DNA of 64,000 bases from Lachancea mirantina (GCA_900074745.1 LT598467.1:1302001-1366000), one strand, 5' to 3'. Counted from the stretch's first letter, positions 20,321 to 30,745 are shown. A program made the numbers and translations. The notes: generated from the sequence alone by a model not told the origin.

Positions 20321-20893
20321 CATTTCGTATTATCATTTAATGACTAAAAATATGTATGTTAATTCGGTGACATTGGGAAATGTCACAACCATACTTGTGA
20401 TAAAATACAAATCCGACAAATGTGATACTACATTATTCGCAAATTTCATAATTCAACGGATAACTCCCAGCAAGTGCCAATGATAGCTGCGTATAAAGAT
20501 GACTTAATATGCGAATGAAATCAAAATTGAACCAAAACTTGGCAAAAAAAAACTAGTTCGTACAATATTTGATTGCTCAAAATCAATTTGCTCAACTATA
20601 TAGCCCTTGGGTCTCTCAACCGTGGTATTCGGTATCTTTCAAATGACTCATCGCTTAGTGCCTTCACCCGCCAAAGGCCGATTTAAATCACGTGGTTTTA
20701 TCTTTATTCACGTGATCTTTAATACAACGAAAGAAATGAAAGAGGTCATCATCTAGAAGGCCCCTCTCACAAATGACACTTTAAATACCCATTTTAAAAG
20801 TGGTTGACTAAGTGGTTTGAAACGTTGGTTTTACCGATAAAAGGTATTCGGTAAGGCCCTCTATATTGTTGATAAGTCGGTAAATTTTCAAGC
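20321..20893. promoter_or_regulatory. URE2-ELA1 intergenic region with two CACGTG sites
   Basis: 573 bp with the ELA1 promoter. Two E-boxes lie at 20689-20694 and 20709-20714, 20 bp apart (two helical turns), about 180-205 bp before the ELA1 start, with ATC flanks typical of Cbf1-type sites. No gene seen. Confidence 0.5.
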
Positions 20894-21898
20894 ATGGGTC
20901 AACAGCCACCAAGTTTGTGTTCTCTGTGCGAGATGAGCTTGATGAGAAACCATTTAATTGTACACGATGTTGCAAACGTGCCTTACAGATTGATACGCAA
21001 TGTTCTTTTGAAGTGTAAATTGGATCAGCTATGTAAGTTGGAAAAGAGCAACGTCAGACTGGTTTTTGAAGACGAAGAAGTGTGGTATGAATTGTTGAAA
21101 AAGGATTTCCCGATGCATGTACACGAGTCCAGCGCCAGTAAAAGGGACGAGATCTGCAATTTCTATGCAGAATTTATCGAAGATAACGATCCGGAGTTTA
21201 TGAGAGATACTGAACTGATGAAGAAACTCTTGCGAGCAGCAGTGCAGAAAGATCCAATTACGCTCAAGTACCGAGTTCCAAGCCGAATGCTGTATTTTAA
21301 GTACCAGAAGGATATTTTGCGGAAACAAGAAGCCAGTGCGCAGCGATTAAGGCTACGAACTCAAGAATTGAAACAAGAAAAGGCTAAGAATCAAATTGTG
21401 GCCCTTGAAGATCCAGTTTACTGTGAAAAACAGAGCAAGAGCTCGCGATCCGTGAACCCGACTGACCGCTCAGGTTTGTTTCTGAAATCCTACAAAGAAT
21501 CGCAAAAACGTCAACAATTATTCCGTAGTGGTGGATTTGACGCCAGCACTCAAAGACCCGTACGACGAGTCGCATTTGGTGGCGGGGCCGTCGCCCCCGT
21601 GGCAGCCACTCCTTCTACACCGCGAAATAGGACCCCAACACCAGGTTCTGGCGCCGAAATACAGTTCCAGACCTCGAGTCCGACGACTTGTTCCGTTTCT
21701 GAACTGCCAAAACCCAAGAGCCCCAATATTTCACATTCGCAGACCAGCCCAACTTGCCCCGGAACCCAGCGGAAGAAAAAACAAGAACAAGCCAGCATTT
21801 TCCTGAAACGTAGAAAATTGCATCCCAGTCCAAAGCCTCATAAGAAGTCATCCGCTGTTGAACCTACAAAACCAAAAAACCGGTGGTTGTTAGCCTAA
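20894..21898 (+). CDS. ELA1: Elongin A homologue Ela1
   Basis: Elongin A forms, with elongin C and Cul3, the ubiquitin ligase that disposes of stalled Pol II. The N-terminal half (about 20-150) is the elongin-A domain, combining a BC-box/F-box-like start (VANVPYRLIRNVLLKCKLDQLCKLEKSN) with VRLVFEDEEVWYELLKKDFP. The C-terminal half is basic, Pro/Ser/Thr-rich and disordered, with RRVAFGGGAVAPVA and a Lys-rich tail. It has 334 residues compared with 379 in S. cerevisiae. The ATG at 20894 is the first in frame; a second ATG (20936, MRNHLIVHD being slightly further in) could also serve. Identity rests on the N-terminal domain plus conserved neighbours URE2 and PDR16. Confidence 0.88.
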   Translation: MGQQPPSLCSLCEMSLMRNHLIVHDVANVPYRLIRNVLLKCKLDQLCKLEKSNVRLVFEDEEVWYELLKKDFPMHVHESSASKRDEICNFYAEFIEDNDPEFMRDTELMKKLLRAAVQKDPITLKYRVPSRMLYFKYQKDILRKQEASAQRLRLRTQELKQEKAKNQIVALEDPVYCEKQSKSSRSVNPTDRSGLFLKSYKESQKRQQLFRSGGFDASTQRPVRRVAFGGGAVAPVAATPSTPRNRTPTPGSGAEIQFQTSSPTTCSVSELPKPKSPNISHSQTSPTCPGTQRKKKQEQASIFLKRRKLHPSPKPHKKSSAVEPTKPKNRWLLA

Positions 21899-23280
<1,382 letters not shown>

Positions 23281-23399
23281 AATGACCTCTAGTTCTCGCT
23301 TTGGTGTATATACGAACAACATATGTAGGGGAAAAAGTCGAGAACAGATATGCAAAATTTAGACAAAATTTGGCAAACATGTGAAAGCTGACTAGCTCT

Positions 23400-24266
23400 C
23401 TATTCGAAGGGTTTGGCACATTTTCGCAGTTCCATGTTACCTGTGGATGGTGCCACCATGGTCTCCCAATCAATCGCGTACATCAAGCCGCCGGCACCGT
23501 TGCTAGCTTTTGCGAATACGACGCCCAGATCGTTGCGTGCTGTCGTCAAATTATAATTGGAGCCGTCTCCTAAAGACAAGATTCGGGCTCGAACTATATC
23601 CCCAGGTTTGAAACTGTCCATGATTTTTACCTTGTCTCTGTTTGTTGCGCGAACGTCTTGAGACCTTATGATTCCCTTAAAAGTCTCACCCAAATCCGAT
23701 GACACTTGCGATACCGAAAAAGTCGCAGCACCTGATCCACCACCTGCAGCAACTTCTCCGGATCCGTTACTCCCGACACCACTGTCTATTGGCGTCCTTT
23801 GATTCTCAACTGCCAAAATTTCAACGTTGGCTCGTTGAAGGCTTATTCTCGTGACTCTTGCCAGTACGATATCTCCTTCCTTCGGCAAATTATTTGTAAA
23901 ATCATCCCTAACCGATTTCCCAATGTGTTTTTCGTCCTTAACGCTCACAATATAAACCTTGTGGACCTTGCTTTCGTCATCGCTTTGATCTGCGGTAACG
24001 GAATTTTCAGAACTTTCATCTTTTTCCTCTGCGTCTTGGGACTCCAAGTCCTCCTGTAGTTTAACGCTCAAATTTCCCACTAAAGTCGCAATCAGAACGT
24101 TGATTTGTTTCCCGTCCACGGAAAACGGCCGCTTTGCGACCCCCAGGCTGGGAATGTATTTTATGATGCACTCTTTTCCATTCTCTTCAACGACGTCAAA
24201 TTCAGGACATATCATGTAGCCAGGGTAAAGACATTCTGATTGTTGCTTCAAGGCCAATGCCATCAT
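23400..24266 (-). CDS. CSL4: Exosome cap subunit Csl4
   Basis: One of three S1/KH cap proteins of the 3'-5' RNA exosome. The ATG at 24266 gives 288 residues against 292 in S. cerevisiae; the frame remains open for another 51 codons upstream but without an ATG. The N-terminal domain begins [14 protein letters not shown]; an acidic linker follows (about 75-105). The S1 domain region has [30 protein letters not shown], and the C-terminal zinc-ribbon-like part has [35 protein letters not shown] and [19 protein letters not shown]16-CSL4-BNI4 order equals YNL231-YNL233. Confidence 0.96.
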   Translation of the reverse strand: MMALALKQQSECLYPGYMICPEFDVVEENGKECIIKYIPSLGVAKRPFSVDGKQINVLIATLVGNLSVKLQEDLESQDAEEKDESSENSVTADQSDDESKVHKVYIVSVKDEKHIGKSVRDDFTNNLPKEGDIVLARVTRISLQRANVEILAVENQRTPIDSGVGSNGSGEVAAGGGSGAATFSVSQVSSDLGETFKGIIRSQDVRATNRDKVKIMDSFKPGDIVRARILSLGDGSNYNLTTARNDLGVVFAKASNGAGGLMYAIDWETMVAPSTGNMELRKCAKPFE

Positions 24267-24540
24267 ATCTACTTGGCGTAATTCAAGACACCTCTTGCTA
24301 AGGTTAAGCTGGTCTTCAAGGTGGTATCGATCGGCACTGTTTTCATGCTCATCTCGTGAAAAATTGTAACTCTCTTTATACGGATTTTGAGTATCGAATG
24401 AGTATCCGATGGGTATCAACGGAGTAAAGCATCTTCACGATATTATAGCGATATTCTGATCCCCTGTTTAATGGTTTCCTCTCCTTAGTTTGCTTCATTA
24501 ATGTCTGGGTATGTCTGACCAACTTCTGAAAACCAACTGA

Positions 24541-26979
24541 TTAAAAATAGTGCGTGTACCGTTGCGAATCTTCATGGATCTCCATTTCAGACTTTAGTGT
24601 ATTGAGTTCGTCCTTGATCATCTGTGCTAATTGAGGTGTTAGCTGGTTGCAAGTTGCAATTTCTGGATGTCTATCATATTCGTCCTCGGCGTAAGTAGTG
24701 AAGAGAACGATTCTGCTAGAGAAAGTGACACCTTTTTTGCTGAAAGAACTGGAGCCGGAAAATTCACCGTTTATTACCATTGGAGCTTGAAAGCTCGATA
24801 TTGTAGGGCTTTCCATGTAATTTTGGCGAAGGCCTCTAAACGAGAGCGATAGGGGCCGCGCTGTCTGCGCCGTTTGCGGAATATATGCTTGGATGGTAGG
24901 GCTTTCAAGTGCTTGTTCGGCTTGATTGAAATCTTCACCCTCGAATTCGTGCTCGTCCTCATCATTGAATAACGCTGAGGTTTCAGCAAGAGGTGCTAAA
25001 TTGTGGGACCGACCTCTTTGGTTTGTGGCTTCGGGGGATTGTTCGGGTGGAATTTCTCTATCCCATGAGTAAGGACGACTTGACTCGAAATTGAATAAGT
25101 CCGCAGCGCCAGTGTCCGGTTTTGAAAGAGGATAGTCCTTTTTTTGTAAGGATGGATTTAAAGAGCCATACTGGTACTTTTGATCCTCAAAGTCTAAGCT
25201 GAGATCGATGTCGTTTCCAAAATCGATGATGTTGGCAAACTCCATAATATCAGACATGAACTCAACGTCAGGTGTGTCGTTACGCCTAGGACCCGTAGGC
25301 TGAGATCGTACTGGGCTTTTAGGCGACGCCTTTAATCTCTGTGGGCTTTCAAGGCTCAAGCCATTAATTTTATTCTCGACTGACGTGAAGGAAAAATCGC
25401 GTTCCTGCAGAAGACTTGGTGACTTAGTTGATCCATTAGCCTGGTCTAAATAGCCGGTGTTGATAGAATCCTTGCCCGACAAATTTCTATGCAGGTCGCT
25501 CGAGTCAAAAGTCCCGTTTCTTAAAATGCTGCTGGTCGGTGATTTGGTCAAATCTGGCGTTGAAATAACGATATCAGACGCAGGAGTTATAAACATGCCT
25601 TCTTGTTGCGCGTTTACGGAAATATTGTCCGTAAATGACCTTCTGTTTGACATTGGCGAACCACGTTTATTCGATCTCAGAGATCTCGAGCGCTCCAAAG
25701 AAACGATACTTTCCACTTCTTGAGCACTAAGAGATTTTGGAAACAGGGCTTCACCAGCGTCATTTTTGGGTCGTACTTCGGCTGCCGGTGGAAGCTCGAC
25801 AGACACTGATGGTTTTGGAGGAGGCGGAAGTGGATCACTCTTTGGAGTTATTTGTTCGAAATTGAGAGGTGTAGGTTTTCTTTTTTGAATCGATTGATCC
25901 GGGCCTTGCTTTTTCTCTAAATGGACGTCTGATTTCGGTAGGACTTGAGACTTGCGTTTCTGTGGGGCAAAAGGCTGATCAACAGCGGCTTGTGATGCTT
26001 CTTTGCTCTTACGGAATGTGTTGAATATGCTCCCATTGCTTTGGGATCTCTTGGTAAAAGCAGTAGGACGAATCGCATCCTTTCTGTCGTCGCCTGACGA
26101 ATTGGCCACGGAAAAAGTAGACGAAGTCGGCAAGGAATTTTGTTGTTTGGTGTCTTCGACCACAAAAGACCTTGATTTCGGAGGTTTCCTTTTCAGAAAC
26201 GACAATAAGCTCTTTTTCTTCTTCTTTTCTTTGGCCCGTTCCGCTTTGGGTTGTTCTGCTTTTTGCGGTTTCGCTGAATCGGACACAGATCTCTTAGATG
26301 AAGTTTCATTGCTAACTGTAGATTTCCTTGGGAGCACGGAGACTGACACCCGCTCTTGACGCTCGGTTGTCATGGTGCTACTGTTTGCGTCTACAGAAGA
26401 GCCCTCATGCGTAAACGAATGTTCCGTGGGCTCAACGCGCGGCGTCGGAGGCTCGGTTTTCGGTGTGTTCAGAAAATCAGGCTGATGTTCACGCGTTGAA
26501 TAGGCATCGCTGATGTATTGCCGGCTGAAATTTTCGGGCGAGTGATCATCGATATCTATCAGATTAGGAGAGTTGGGATTGTAGTTGGCAGGCTCACCGA
26601 AATCTTCTTCGACTATGGTTCCAGCTAAACCAAGTCCTTGCTTCATTTTTTCGTCGGCCCGCTTGGACTTTTCGTTCAAGATCCCAGCCAAAGCACTCAA
26701 CGAGGGAGAAGGTGTCATTTTCAATGTCTTTGTCTGTGATGAAGGTTCGTCTGTTTCGTCAGAGGAACCGTGTAAATGTGACGCGTAATCGACACTTGCG
26801 TCGGTTCCGCTAACATCGACGTTGGTGTTGCCCGTCTGGTACGTATTCCGTTCCGGTGATGGGTTCTCGGACGATCCATCGAATATAACCGAGTTTCGGA
26901 GGTTTCGCGCGTGTTCCGAATTGTTCATCGAATGCGACGAGTAGAAAGAATCAGAAAACAGGTTATCATTCTCTTCCAT
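24541..26979 (-). CDS. BNI4: Bud-neck scaffold Bni4, Glc7 targeting subunit
   Basis: Bni4 brings protein phosphatase 1 (Glc7) and chitin synthase III to the septin ring at the mother side of the bud neck. Most of the 812 residues are Ser/Pro/Lys-rich and disordered, with a Lys-rich block (EKKKKKSLLSFLKRKPPK at about 255-270) and a Pro cluster (DPLPPPPKPS, about 390). Conservation is concentrated in the last 70 residues: KKGVTFSSRIVLF with the RVxF-type PP1 docking motif VTF, YAEDEYDRHPEIATCNQLTP and QRYTHYF. S. cerevisiae Bni4 is 892 residues with the same C-terminus. Orthology follows from that end and the position next to CSL4. Confidence 0.93.
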   Translation of the reverse strand: MEENDNLFSDSFYSSHSMNNSEHARNLRNSVIFDGSSENPSPERNTYQTGNTNVDVSGTDASVDYASHLHGSSDETDEPSSQTKTLKMTPSPSLSALAGILNEKSKRADEKMKQGLGLAGTIVEEDFGEPANYNPNSPNLIDIDDHSPENFSRQYISDAYSTREHQPDFLNTPKTEPPTPRVEPTEHSFTHEGSSVDANSSTMTTERQERVSVSVLPRKSTVSNETSSKRSVSDSAKPQKAEQPKAERAKEKKKKKSLLSFLKRKPPKSRSFVVEDTKQQNSLPTSSTFSVANSSGDDRKDAIRPTAFTKRSQSNGSIFNTFRKSKEASQAAVDQPFAPQKRKSQVLPKSDVHLEKKQGPDQSIQKRKPTPLNFEQITPKSDPLPPPPKPSVSVELPPAAEVRPKNDAGEALFPKSLSAQEVESIVSLERSRSLRSNKRGSPMSNRRSFTDNISVNAQQEGMFITPASDIVISTPDLTKSPTSSILRNGTFDSSDLHRNLSGKDSINTGYLDQANGSTKSPSLLQERDFSFTSVENKINGLSLESPQRLKASPKSPVRSQPTGPRRNDTPDVEFMSDIMEFANIIDFGNDIDLSLDFEDQKYQYGSLNPSLQKKDYPLSKPDTGAADLFNFESSRPYSWDREIPPEQSPEATNQRGRSHNLAPLAETSALFNDEDEHEFEGEDFNQAEQALESPTIQAYIPQTAQTARPLSLSFRGLRQNYMESPTISSFQAPMVINGEFSGSSSFSKKGVTFSSRIVLFTTYAEDEYDRHPEIATCNQLTPQLAQMIKDELNTLKSEMEIHEDSQRYTHYF

Positions 26980-27436
26980 GCTTTGGTTTTACCAGAATGT
27001 GAGGACGCTGGTGAGTATTTTATGATTTGTGGATGCTTTGGAACCGCAATCTTTGAAAAGCCAAGTAGAGGCAGAATCGCAAATTCGATTAGCTTGTCAA
27101 ATTTAATCCTTCCAAAGCCAAATTTGACCTCACCACTACCACAATTGGTGTATATATGCTCCTGGCTAGCTATTGAAATCAGCAGTGTCTTGCTCAATTT
27201 CGTGTTACGTGAATCTCTGAAAAGACGCGATCTTCTGGCATTCATTTATAGGCCGGGTAACTTTGCTGGAGAGCTACATCTCGAATGTCGTCGCCATCTT
27301 AATAACGGTTCTCGAAGAGCATCAGTGTGATTTTGAATCAACATCAGCGTATTTATCTACATAGTTATCGGTCGTTAGATTATGCAGGGCATTAGAAGTT
27401 TGTAGGGTGGGTGGAACGTCGGGTGTCAAATTTGTA
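26980..27436. other. BNI4 promoter / permease 3' flank
   Basis: 457 bp between the BNI4 start and the permease stop, both genes on the minus strand. Open frames crossing it are antisense to the BNI4 5' end and unsupported. Nothing else recognised. Confidence 0.4.
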
Positions 27437-29203
27437 TTAGAATAAGTTTTCACTGACCCAGAGTCTTGCCTTTGGCCAGCCTTTCAAAGAGTCTAGATGC
27501 TCGTTGAGTAGTTTTTCGTCCTCAGACATAACGTATCTGTCTGTGGTAAAATCCATGTCTTCTGTTTTGATGAATGGGTCTCTTTTCCAGACCCACCAGC
27601 AAATCCACAAGAACCCGAACACGAAGAGTTCGAGATAGTAAGAGAAAAAACTGGAAGTGCTCCATGGGGCGAACGCGGACCAGCCTTGCACTAGGATGAT
27701 GAAGGAAACGAAGACGACAAGGAAATAGGGTCCGTATGGATAAGTCCAGTTTTTGAAAAGCAGTTCATGAGTTCTGCCCTGTTTTTCGAGTCCTTGTCGA
27801 AACCGGATCGAAATGACTGCGATAGAGAGCCATGCGATCTGGTTAGACACACCAACGATGTTCTGCAGCCAGGTCCATAGCGTGCCGGCGCCGATGAAAC
27901 TAGACCCGAAACAGAGACCACCGACGGCCCAGGTCAAGATGACGGCGACGTAGGGCACCTGGTGACGATTCGTGCGTGTAATGAGGCTTGGAAACACGTA
28001 ACCCTCGAGCCCCAGGTTGTACAGGACTCTACTACCCGCGAACAACGCGTGGTTGCCTGCGCTGATGACGCTGGTCAAGATCACGGCGTTCATGAATGAG
28101 CCTGCGGCTTTGGAGCCGACCATCTGGAACACAATCGTGAAAGGGGAAGTTACGACGGTCTTTTCGCTGAGGTGTGGATAAGTGTAAGGCACGTTCATGC
28201 CGATGAAAAACGCCGTAAACACGTAGAAGATCAGGATCCGCCAGAACACGGTGCGAATGACCTTTGGGGTGTTACGGATCGGGTTTTGAGCTTCGCCTGC
28301 GGTCAAAGTAATGGACTCGGTACCGCCAAAAGCGAAACTCGACGTGACGAAGATGGACGCGAAACCTTTGAATCCGTTGACGAAAGGGGCGTCGCGATAA
28401 CCCCACCATTTGAAACCGATGTACTCGTGCTGGTCGTTATGGCCTGCGTTGACCACAATGGAGACGATAAAGAAGATGACAATGGCGATGATTTTGAGAA
28501 GGGCAAGCCAGTACTCGGTTTCACCGTAGACGCGGACGTGGACGACGTTGAGGATCAAAAGCACGCCCCACACGATCAAAGACGCGGCGTAGAAGGGGAA
28601 ATGGTTTTGCGGGGAGTTCCAGTAATCGAGCACGAGTTGGAGCGCAGTGAGATCGCTGGCAACGGAAGTGGCATCGTTGAACCAGTAATTGCACATGAGC
28701 GTGAACCCGAAGGAATCGGACCCGAATTTCTTGGCGTACGAGCAAAAAGAGCCCGAAATGGGCATGAAAGTCGACATCTCGCCCAGCGCCAGCATGGTCA
28801 GGTAGACGACGAACCCGATGAGGGAGTAGTTGATGATGAGAGCGCCGGGACCGCCGATGACCAGGGACCGGCCCGTGCCGAGGTACAGTCCCGTGCCGAT
28901 GACACCTGCGATGGCGATCATGCTGATGTGGCGAGGCGTGAGCGACCTGTTGAGCTTCTCGCGGATGTGGGCGTCGCGGGCGTCGGACTCGGCACCCGGT
29001 GTGGGCCACGACCCGGTCGACGGCGTCACTGCGACGACCTCGACGACCTGGTCGTTGGTCTTTACGCTCGAAGACTCGTGCTTGCCGAGAGGAGCCGGAT
29101 CTGGCGTACGTGAGTGCATCTGCAAGACAGGTGGTGATGCTGGTGGAGACCCAACCGCAAACCTCCACAATGGGTCGAACCTCCGTTGCCGTCTTATACT
29201 CAT
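27437..29203 (-). CDS. Amino-acid permease of the fungal YAT/APC family, probably basic or lysine-type
   Basis: Twelve hydrophobic segments and the APC signature from about residue 95: RHISMIAIAGVIGTGLYLGTG, then GEMSTFMPISGSF, FGGTESITLTAGEAQNP and NAVILTSVISAGNHALFAGSR. This is the plasma-membrane amino-acid/H+ symporter family. Its texture is nearest to the CAN1/LYP1/ALP1 group, but motifs such as NYWFNDATSVASDLTALQ differ from all S. cerevisiae members I can recall, so no symbol is given. The first ATG at 29203 gives 588 residues; a second ATG at 29119 (MHSRTPD) is possible and would skip a GC-rich leader. It sits between BNI4 and the globin gene, where S. cerevisiae YNL233/YNL234 have none. 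The 5' third is markedly GC-rich. Confidence 0.85.
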   Translation of the reverse strand: MSIRRQRRFDPLWRFAVGSPPASPPVLQMHSRTPDPAPLGKHESSSVKTNDQVVEVVAVTPSTGSWPTPGAESDARDAHIREKLNRSLTPRHISMIAIAGVIGTGLYLGTGRSLVIGGPGALIINYSLIGFVVYLTMLALGEMSTFMPISGSFCSYAKKFGSDSFGFTLMCNYWFNDATSVASDLTALQLVLDYWNSPQNHFPFYAASLIVWGVLLILNVVHVRVYGETEYWLALLKIIAIVIFFIVSIVVNAGHNDQHEYIGFKWWGYRDAPFVNGFKGFASIFVTSSFAFGGTESITLTAGEAQNPIRNTPKVIRTVFWRILIFYVFTAFFIGMNVPYTYPHLSEKTVVTSPFTIVFQMVGSKAAGSFMNAVILTSVISAGNHALFAGSRVLYNLGLEGYVFPSLITRTNRHQVPYVAVILTWAVGGLCFGSSFIGAGTLWTWLQNIVGVSNQIAWLSIAVISIRFRQGLEKQGRTHELLFKNWTYPYGPYFLVVFVSFIILVQGWSAFAPWSTSSFFSYYLELFVFGFLWICWWVWKRDPFIKTEDMDFTTDRYVMSEDEKLLNEHLDSLKGWPKARLWVSENLF

Positions 29204-29214
29204 GTGTCAGCGGC

Positions 29215-29242
29215 GTCGGCGGCGCCGTGCGGCGCCGCCGAC
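29215..29242. repeat. GC-rich 12-bp inverted repeat just upstream of the permease start
   Basis: GTCGGCGGCGCC (29215-29226) and its exact reverse complement (29231-29242) flank a 4-nt loop GTGC. It ends 12 bp before the permease ATG on the transcribed side. If in the mRNA leader it would form a very stable hairpin. It could also serve as part of the globin terminator region (stop at 29351). Confidence 0.75.
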
Positions 29243-29350
29243 CTTTCGCATCTGAGTAATGCACTGTGGCTTTTGGCTTTGGCATTGTTCGAAGACTGTG
29301 GAGGTGCCGTACGTGGTGCTTTGCAACCCGTGGCGACGCCGTCTGCCGTC

Positions 29351-30745
29351 TCACATGATGACGCATTCCTTTTGGCCGCTGCCGCCGGCCGCAGGGCGCT
29401 GCGCGGACGTGCTGGGCGGCTGCGGACGAGCGGGCGCCCCTTTCTGCGCCGGCGGCTGCGGCGCCGGACGCACGGAATGTTTCGGCGCGGCCTGCGCGGC
29501 ACGCGCAGCCAGCGCCGCGGAAGCCCCGGAAGCCCCGGAAGCCGGCGTGTGCCTGGCGGCTAAAACCGCAGGCGCCGGGTACACGGCCGCGTGGGCATGG
29601 TCCGGGTCTATTTTCAGCACGGGATCGATGCCGAACTGCAGGATGCTGTTCGCAAGGTACGAGTACAGCCGCGACCACGTCTCTTCAAGCTCGAGAGTCG
29701 AGTGGATCCCGAACCGGTCCTGGATCGTCTTCAAAAACGCCACGCCCATGAGCTCGAAATGCGGAGTGTCGACGCCCAGGATCCGCGAGTGCCGCTTGCC
29801 CAGCCCCATCAGGTACTCGTCGAGCAAGGGCAGGTTCTCGAGGTTGTTGATCGCCGTGGTCAGGACCCCGGCGAACGCAACCGCCTGGTGCCGGATCGAA
29901 GGAAACAGCCGCTCAAGCTCCGGGTCCATCGAGAGCAAGTTGGAGTAGAACTGGGTGCAGAACAGCGAGCTAGAAATAGCCGCAGACGCCATGCGCGTGG
30001 GCTGGGCGGCTCCGACTCGGACCCCGGAGGCCGCCGCCGCCGCCGTTGCGGAAACGCTCGCAGCGCTAGCAGCGCTGGCGCTGCTAGCGCTGCGAGCTTT
30101 TGCCAGGTGACTGTGCAGGGCCGTTTGCGGCAAGGAAGCCGCGGAGCTACGCCGCGGAAACCCCGGGGCGGCAGCCGGGGCCGAGGCCGGGGCCGGGGCC
30201 GAGGCCGGGGCCGGGGCCGAGGTCCCCGCGGCCGCCGTCCCCGATGATGTGTCCACGGAGGGCTCGCCCAGAAACCGCCGCACAAACCCCAGAACGCCGC
30301 CTGCCGCGGTCCGGCGAGATCCGCTGCCGCCGGTTCCCGCTAGGGCCGCGTCTGAGCCCAGCATGATCGCCCACGTCTCGCGGATCAGCTGTATCTCCCG
30401 GGGCGACAGCTTGAGCACGATCTTGTAACGTATGCCGTGACTCATGTTCGAGCCCCGGGACGAGCCGCTAGAGACGCTGGAAAGTCGGTCTAGATCCGGG
30501 TTTTCCGGATCCGGGCCCGCGTCGGCGTCAGAGACGCCGACGTCACTGAACAGACTGGACGCGTTGCGGCCTACACTGGAGATCGAGTCTCGCAGCGAGT
30601 GCCGCTCGTAAGCGGCACCCGCGTCTTTGGCCGGTCCAATGGAGTCTGTCTCGGTGATCGATTCCAGGTCCGTCGGGATGAAAGCGAGCTGGGACTGGTC
30701 CAGCGGCCTGAAAAACTCGGTAGTGGTGGGCTGGTGCATGGTCAT
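29351..30745 (-). CDS. Globin-like haem protein (YNL234W orthologue) with split domain and CVIM C-terminus
   Basis: S. cerevisiae YNL234W is a globin-like haem-binding protein of unclear role. Here helix A (LSPREIQLIRETWAIMLG, about 118-135) is followed by roughly 130 residues rich in Ala/Ser/Pro/Gly before the rest of the globin fold: SSSLFCTQFYSNLLSMDPELERLFPSIRHQAVAF, GLGKRHSRILGVDTPHFE (proximal His in KRHSR) and LEETWSRLYSYLANSIL. The C-terminal Ala/Pro tail ends ECVIM, a farnesylation-type CaaX box. No ATG exists upstream of 30853 in frame; starts at 30853, 30745 or 30739 are possible. 30745 (464 residues, near the 426 of S. cerevisiae) is chosen because TATATA at 30799-30804 lies just before it. 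Extremely GC-rich throughout. Confidence 0.88.
   Translation of the reverse strand: MTMHQPTTTEFFRPLDQSQLAFIPTDLESITETDSIGPAKDAGAAYERHSLRDSISSVGRNASSLFSDVGVSDADAGPDPENPDLDRLSSVSSGSSRGSNMSHGIRYKIVLKLSPREIQLIRETWAIMLGSDAALAGTGGSGSRRTAAGGVLGFVRRFLGEPSVDTSSGTAAAGTSAPAPASAPAPASAPAAAPGFPRRSSAASLPQTALHSHLAKARSASSASAASAASVSATAAAAASGVRVGAAQPTRMASAAISSSLFCTQFYSNLLSMDPELERLFPSIRHQAVAFAGVLTTAINNLENLPLLDEYLMGLGKRHSRILGVDTPHFELMGVAFLKTIQDRFGIHSTLELEETWSRLYSYLANSILQFGIDPVLKIDPDHAHAAVYPAPAVLAARHTPASGASGASAALAARAAQAAPKHSVRPAPQPPAQKGAPARPQPPSTSAQRPAAGGSGQKECVIM
29518..29543. repeat. Nine-base tandem repeat in the globin C-terminal coding part
   Basis: CGGAAGCCC repeats almost three times, encoding Gly-Ala-Ser triplets on the minus strand in the low-complexity tail of the globin. 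Typical replication-slippage repeat. Confidence 0.8.
30056..30097. repeat. 42-bp near-perfect palindrome within the globin gene
   Basis: Arms of 20 bp (30056-30075 and 30078-30097) are exact reverse complements separated by the two bases TG. The left arm starts GCTCGCAGCG and the right arm ends CGCTGCGAGC. It encodes an Ala/Ser run (KARSASSASAASAASVS) of the insertion splitting the globin domain. It could extrude as a cruciform or fold as an mRNA hairpin. Confidence 0.9.
30175..30222. repeat. CCGGGG/CCGAGG hexamer array (GGGGCC-type repeat)
   Basis: Eight consecutive hexamers in the order CCGGGG, CCGAGG, CCGGGG, CCGGGG, CCGAGG, CCGGGG, CCGGGG, CCGAGG, an 18-bp super-period. On the minus strand it encodes the PAPASAPAPASAPA segment of the globin insertion. 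The plus strand has five GGGG tracts and is therefore a potential G-quadruplex former. Confidence 0.9.

Noticed and set aside
28172-29678. Long open frames on both strands within the permease/globin region (313 and 385 codons, among others)
   Set aside because: They overlap firmly identified genes in other frames, have Arg/Ala/Gly-heavy composition and arise from the scarcity of stop codons in GC-rich DNA.
30000-30330. Low-complexity globin insertion as an intron
   Set aside because: Frame is open throughout and no TACTAAC-like branch-point lies on the coding strand.
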